A stretch of DNA of 64,000 nt, from the NCBI GenBank assembly GCA_046484285.1, contig JAWOBP010000209.1, positions 4,793 through 68,792 of the forward strand. Reading direction: 5' to 3'. Every line of letters starts with the position of its first letter. Position 1 is the first letter of the stretch. Origin of the DNA: CAZHCG01 sp046484285. Its GTDB lineage: Bacteria > Myxococcota_A > Polyangia > JAAYKL01. The notes beneath the pieces are model-generated. The model had not been told where the DNA came from, made no database searches, and saw nothing but the letters and a program-made list of their open reading frames with translations. A program made the position numbers and the translations under genes. This document shows positions 63,809 through 64,000 of the stretch, piece after piece.

Positions 63809-63988
63809 ATGGGAACCGCGCTGCCGGTGGTCGTCTTTTCGGCGGTTATCGCCTTTGCCGCCAATCGCGTCTCGAGAGCGTTCAACATCTTCACCAAGAT
63901 CGAGCCCTGGATGCGGCGCATCACGGCGGTGCTTTTCATTCTCGTCGGCGGGTATCTCTGTTCCGTCTACATTTTCGGCGTGCTTTGA
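63809..63988 (+). pseudogene. C-terminal two-helix fragment of a CcdA/ArsG-type membrane protein
   Basis: 59 residues (61 if started at TTG 63803). MGTALPVVVFSAVIAFAANR followed by FILVGGYLCSVYIFGVL matches the last two helices of the sulfite-exporter/CcdA-like aromatic efflux or cytochrome biogenesis permeases (usually about 230 residues). No sequence for the first helices is present upstream, where the cyclophilin gene ends 22 bases earlier. It is either a relic or a small membrane protein derived from one. Confidence 0.6.
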
Positions 63989-64000
63989 CGTCCGGAGACG

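Overview
The window is high-GC DNA (many genes start with GTG) that looks like a chromosomal segment of an uncultivated Myxococcota or 'deltaproteobacterial' lineage. The reasons are a sigma-54 activator next to a Ser/Thr kinase carrying a formylglycine-generating-enzyme (FGE) domain, an FHA protein, a DUF4215 Cys-rich repeat, FG-GAP/UnbV lipoproteins, many lipoproteins with Asp-rich linkers, and giant TPR proteins. No rRNA, tRNA, CRISPR array or intact transposase was seen. Several enzymes fit low-oxygen life: a His-type (sulfide-using) Thi4, a two-gene SufC/SufB-like Fe-S system and a tryptophanase. This lifestyle reading is inference.

Layout. 1-5375: signalling pair (truncated sigma-54 activator, then kinase-P-loop-FGE protein whose 3' end runs into a hairpin-rich segment). 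5438-9194: two lipoproteins and an FHA protein. 9202-15459: mostly housekeeping (GTP cyclohydrolase II, M50 protease, thiE-thi4, DsbA-like lipoprotein, purC-hpt-terB-like). 15460-15862: non-coding, with an RCC1-repeat relic and a candidate promoter. 15863-17770: sufC and sufB/D-like. 18599-25308: secreted proteins (FG-GAP/UnbV, esterase, Tat-exported DUF362, vWA, M30 metalloprotease). 25298-28123: hslO, pncA-pncB. 28124-30963: accessory zone with two decayed gene ends, a flavin reductase, a nucleotidyltransferase pair, an alkyltransferase and a 165-bp element with terminal inverted repeats. 30964-35039: two large lipoproteins. 35185-39276: PhoR/PhoB-like pair and tryptophanase. 39557-60552: one long minus-strand gene train. 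60645-63988: outer-membrane-like protein, HEAT-cyclophilin lipoprotein and the tail of a membrane transporter.

The most distinctive unit is the 21-kb minus-strand train: a 2014-residue TPR protein, prmA, rsmE, a GspE_N(MshEN)/GAF-like/HEAT protein without an ATPase, TPR proteins of 1498 and 1518 residues, nadD and a DUF2520 reductase. Most junctions overlap by 4 bases, so the genes are probably co-transcribed and translationally coupled. The TPR and MshEN-HEAT proteins look like one scaffold system of unknown function carried with translation and NAD genes. It is the best candidate here for an undescribed system.

Near the secretome genes lie fragments of other secreted-protein families (RCC1, beta-helix end, GH114, beta-propeller), which suggests rapid gain and decay of surface genes. 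Two of the lipoprotein linkers are built from tandem DNA repeats whose unit is a multiple of three, so they could change length without losing frame.
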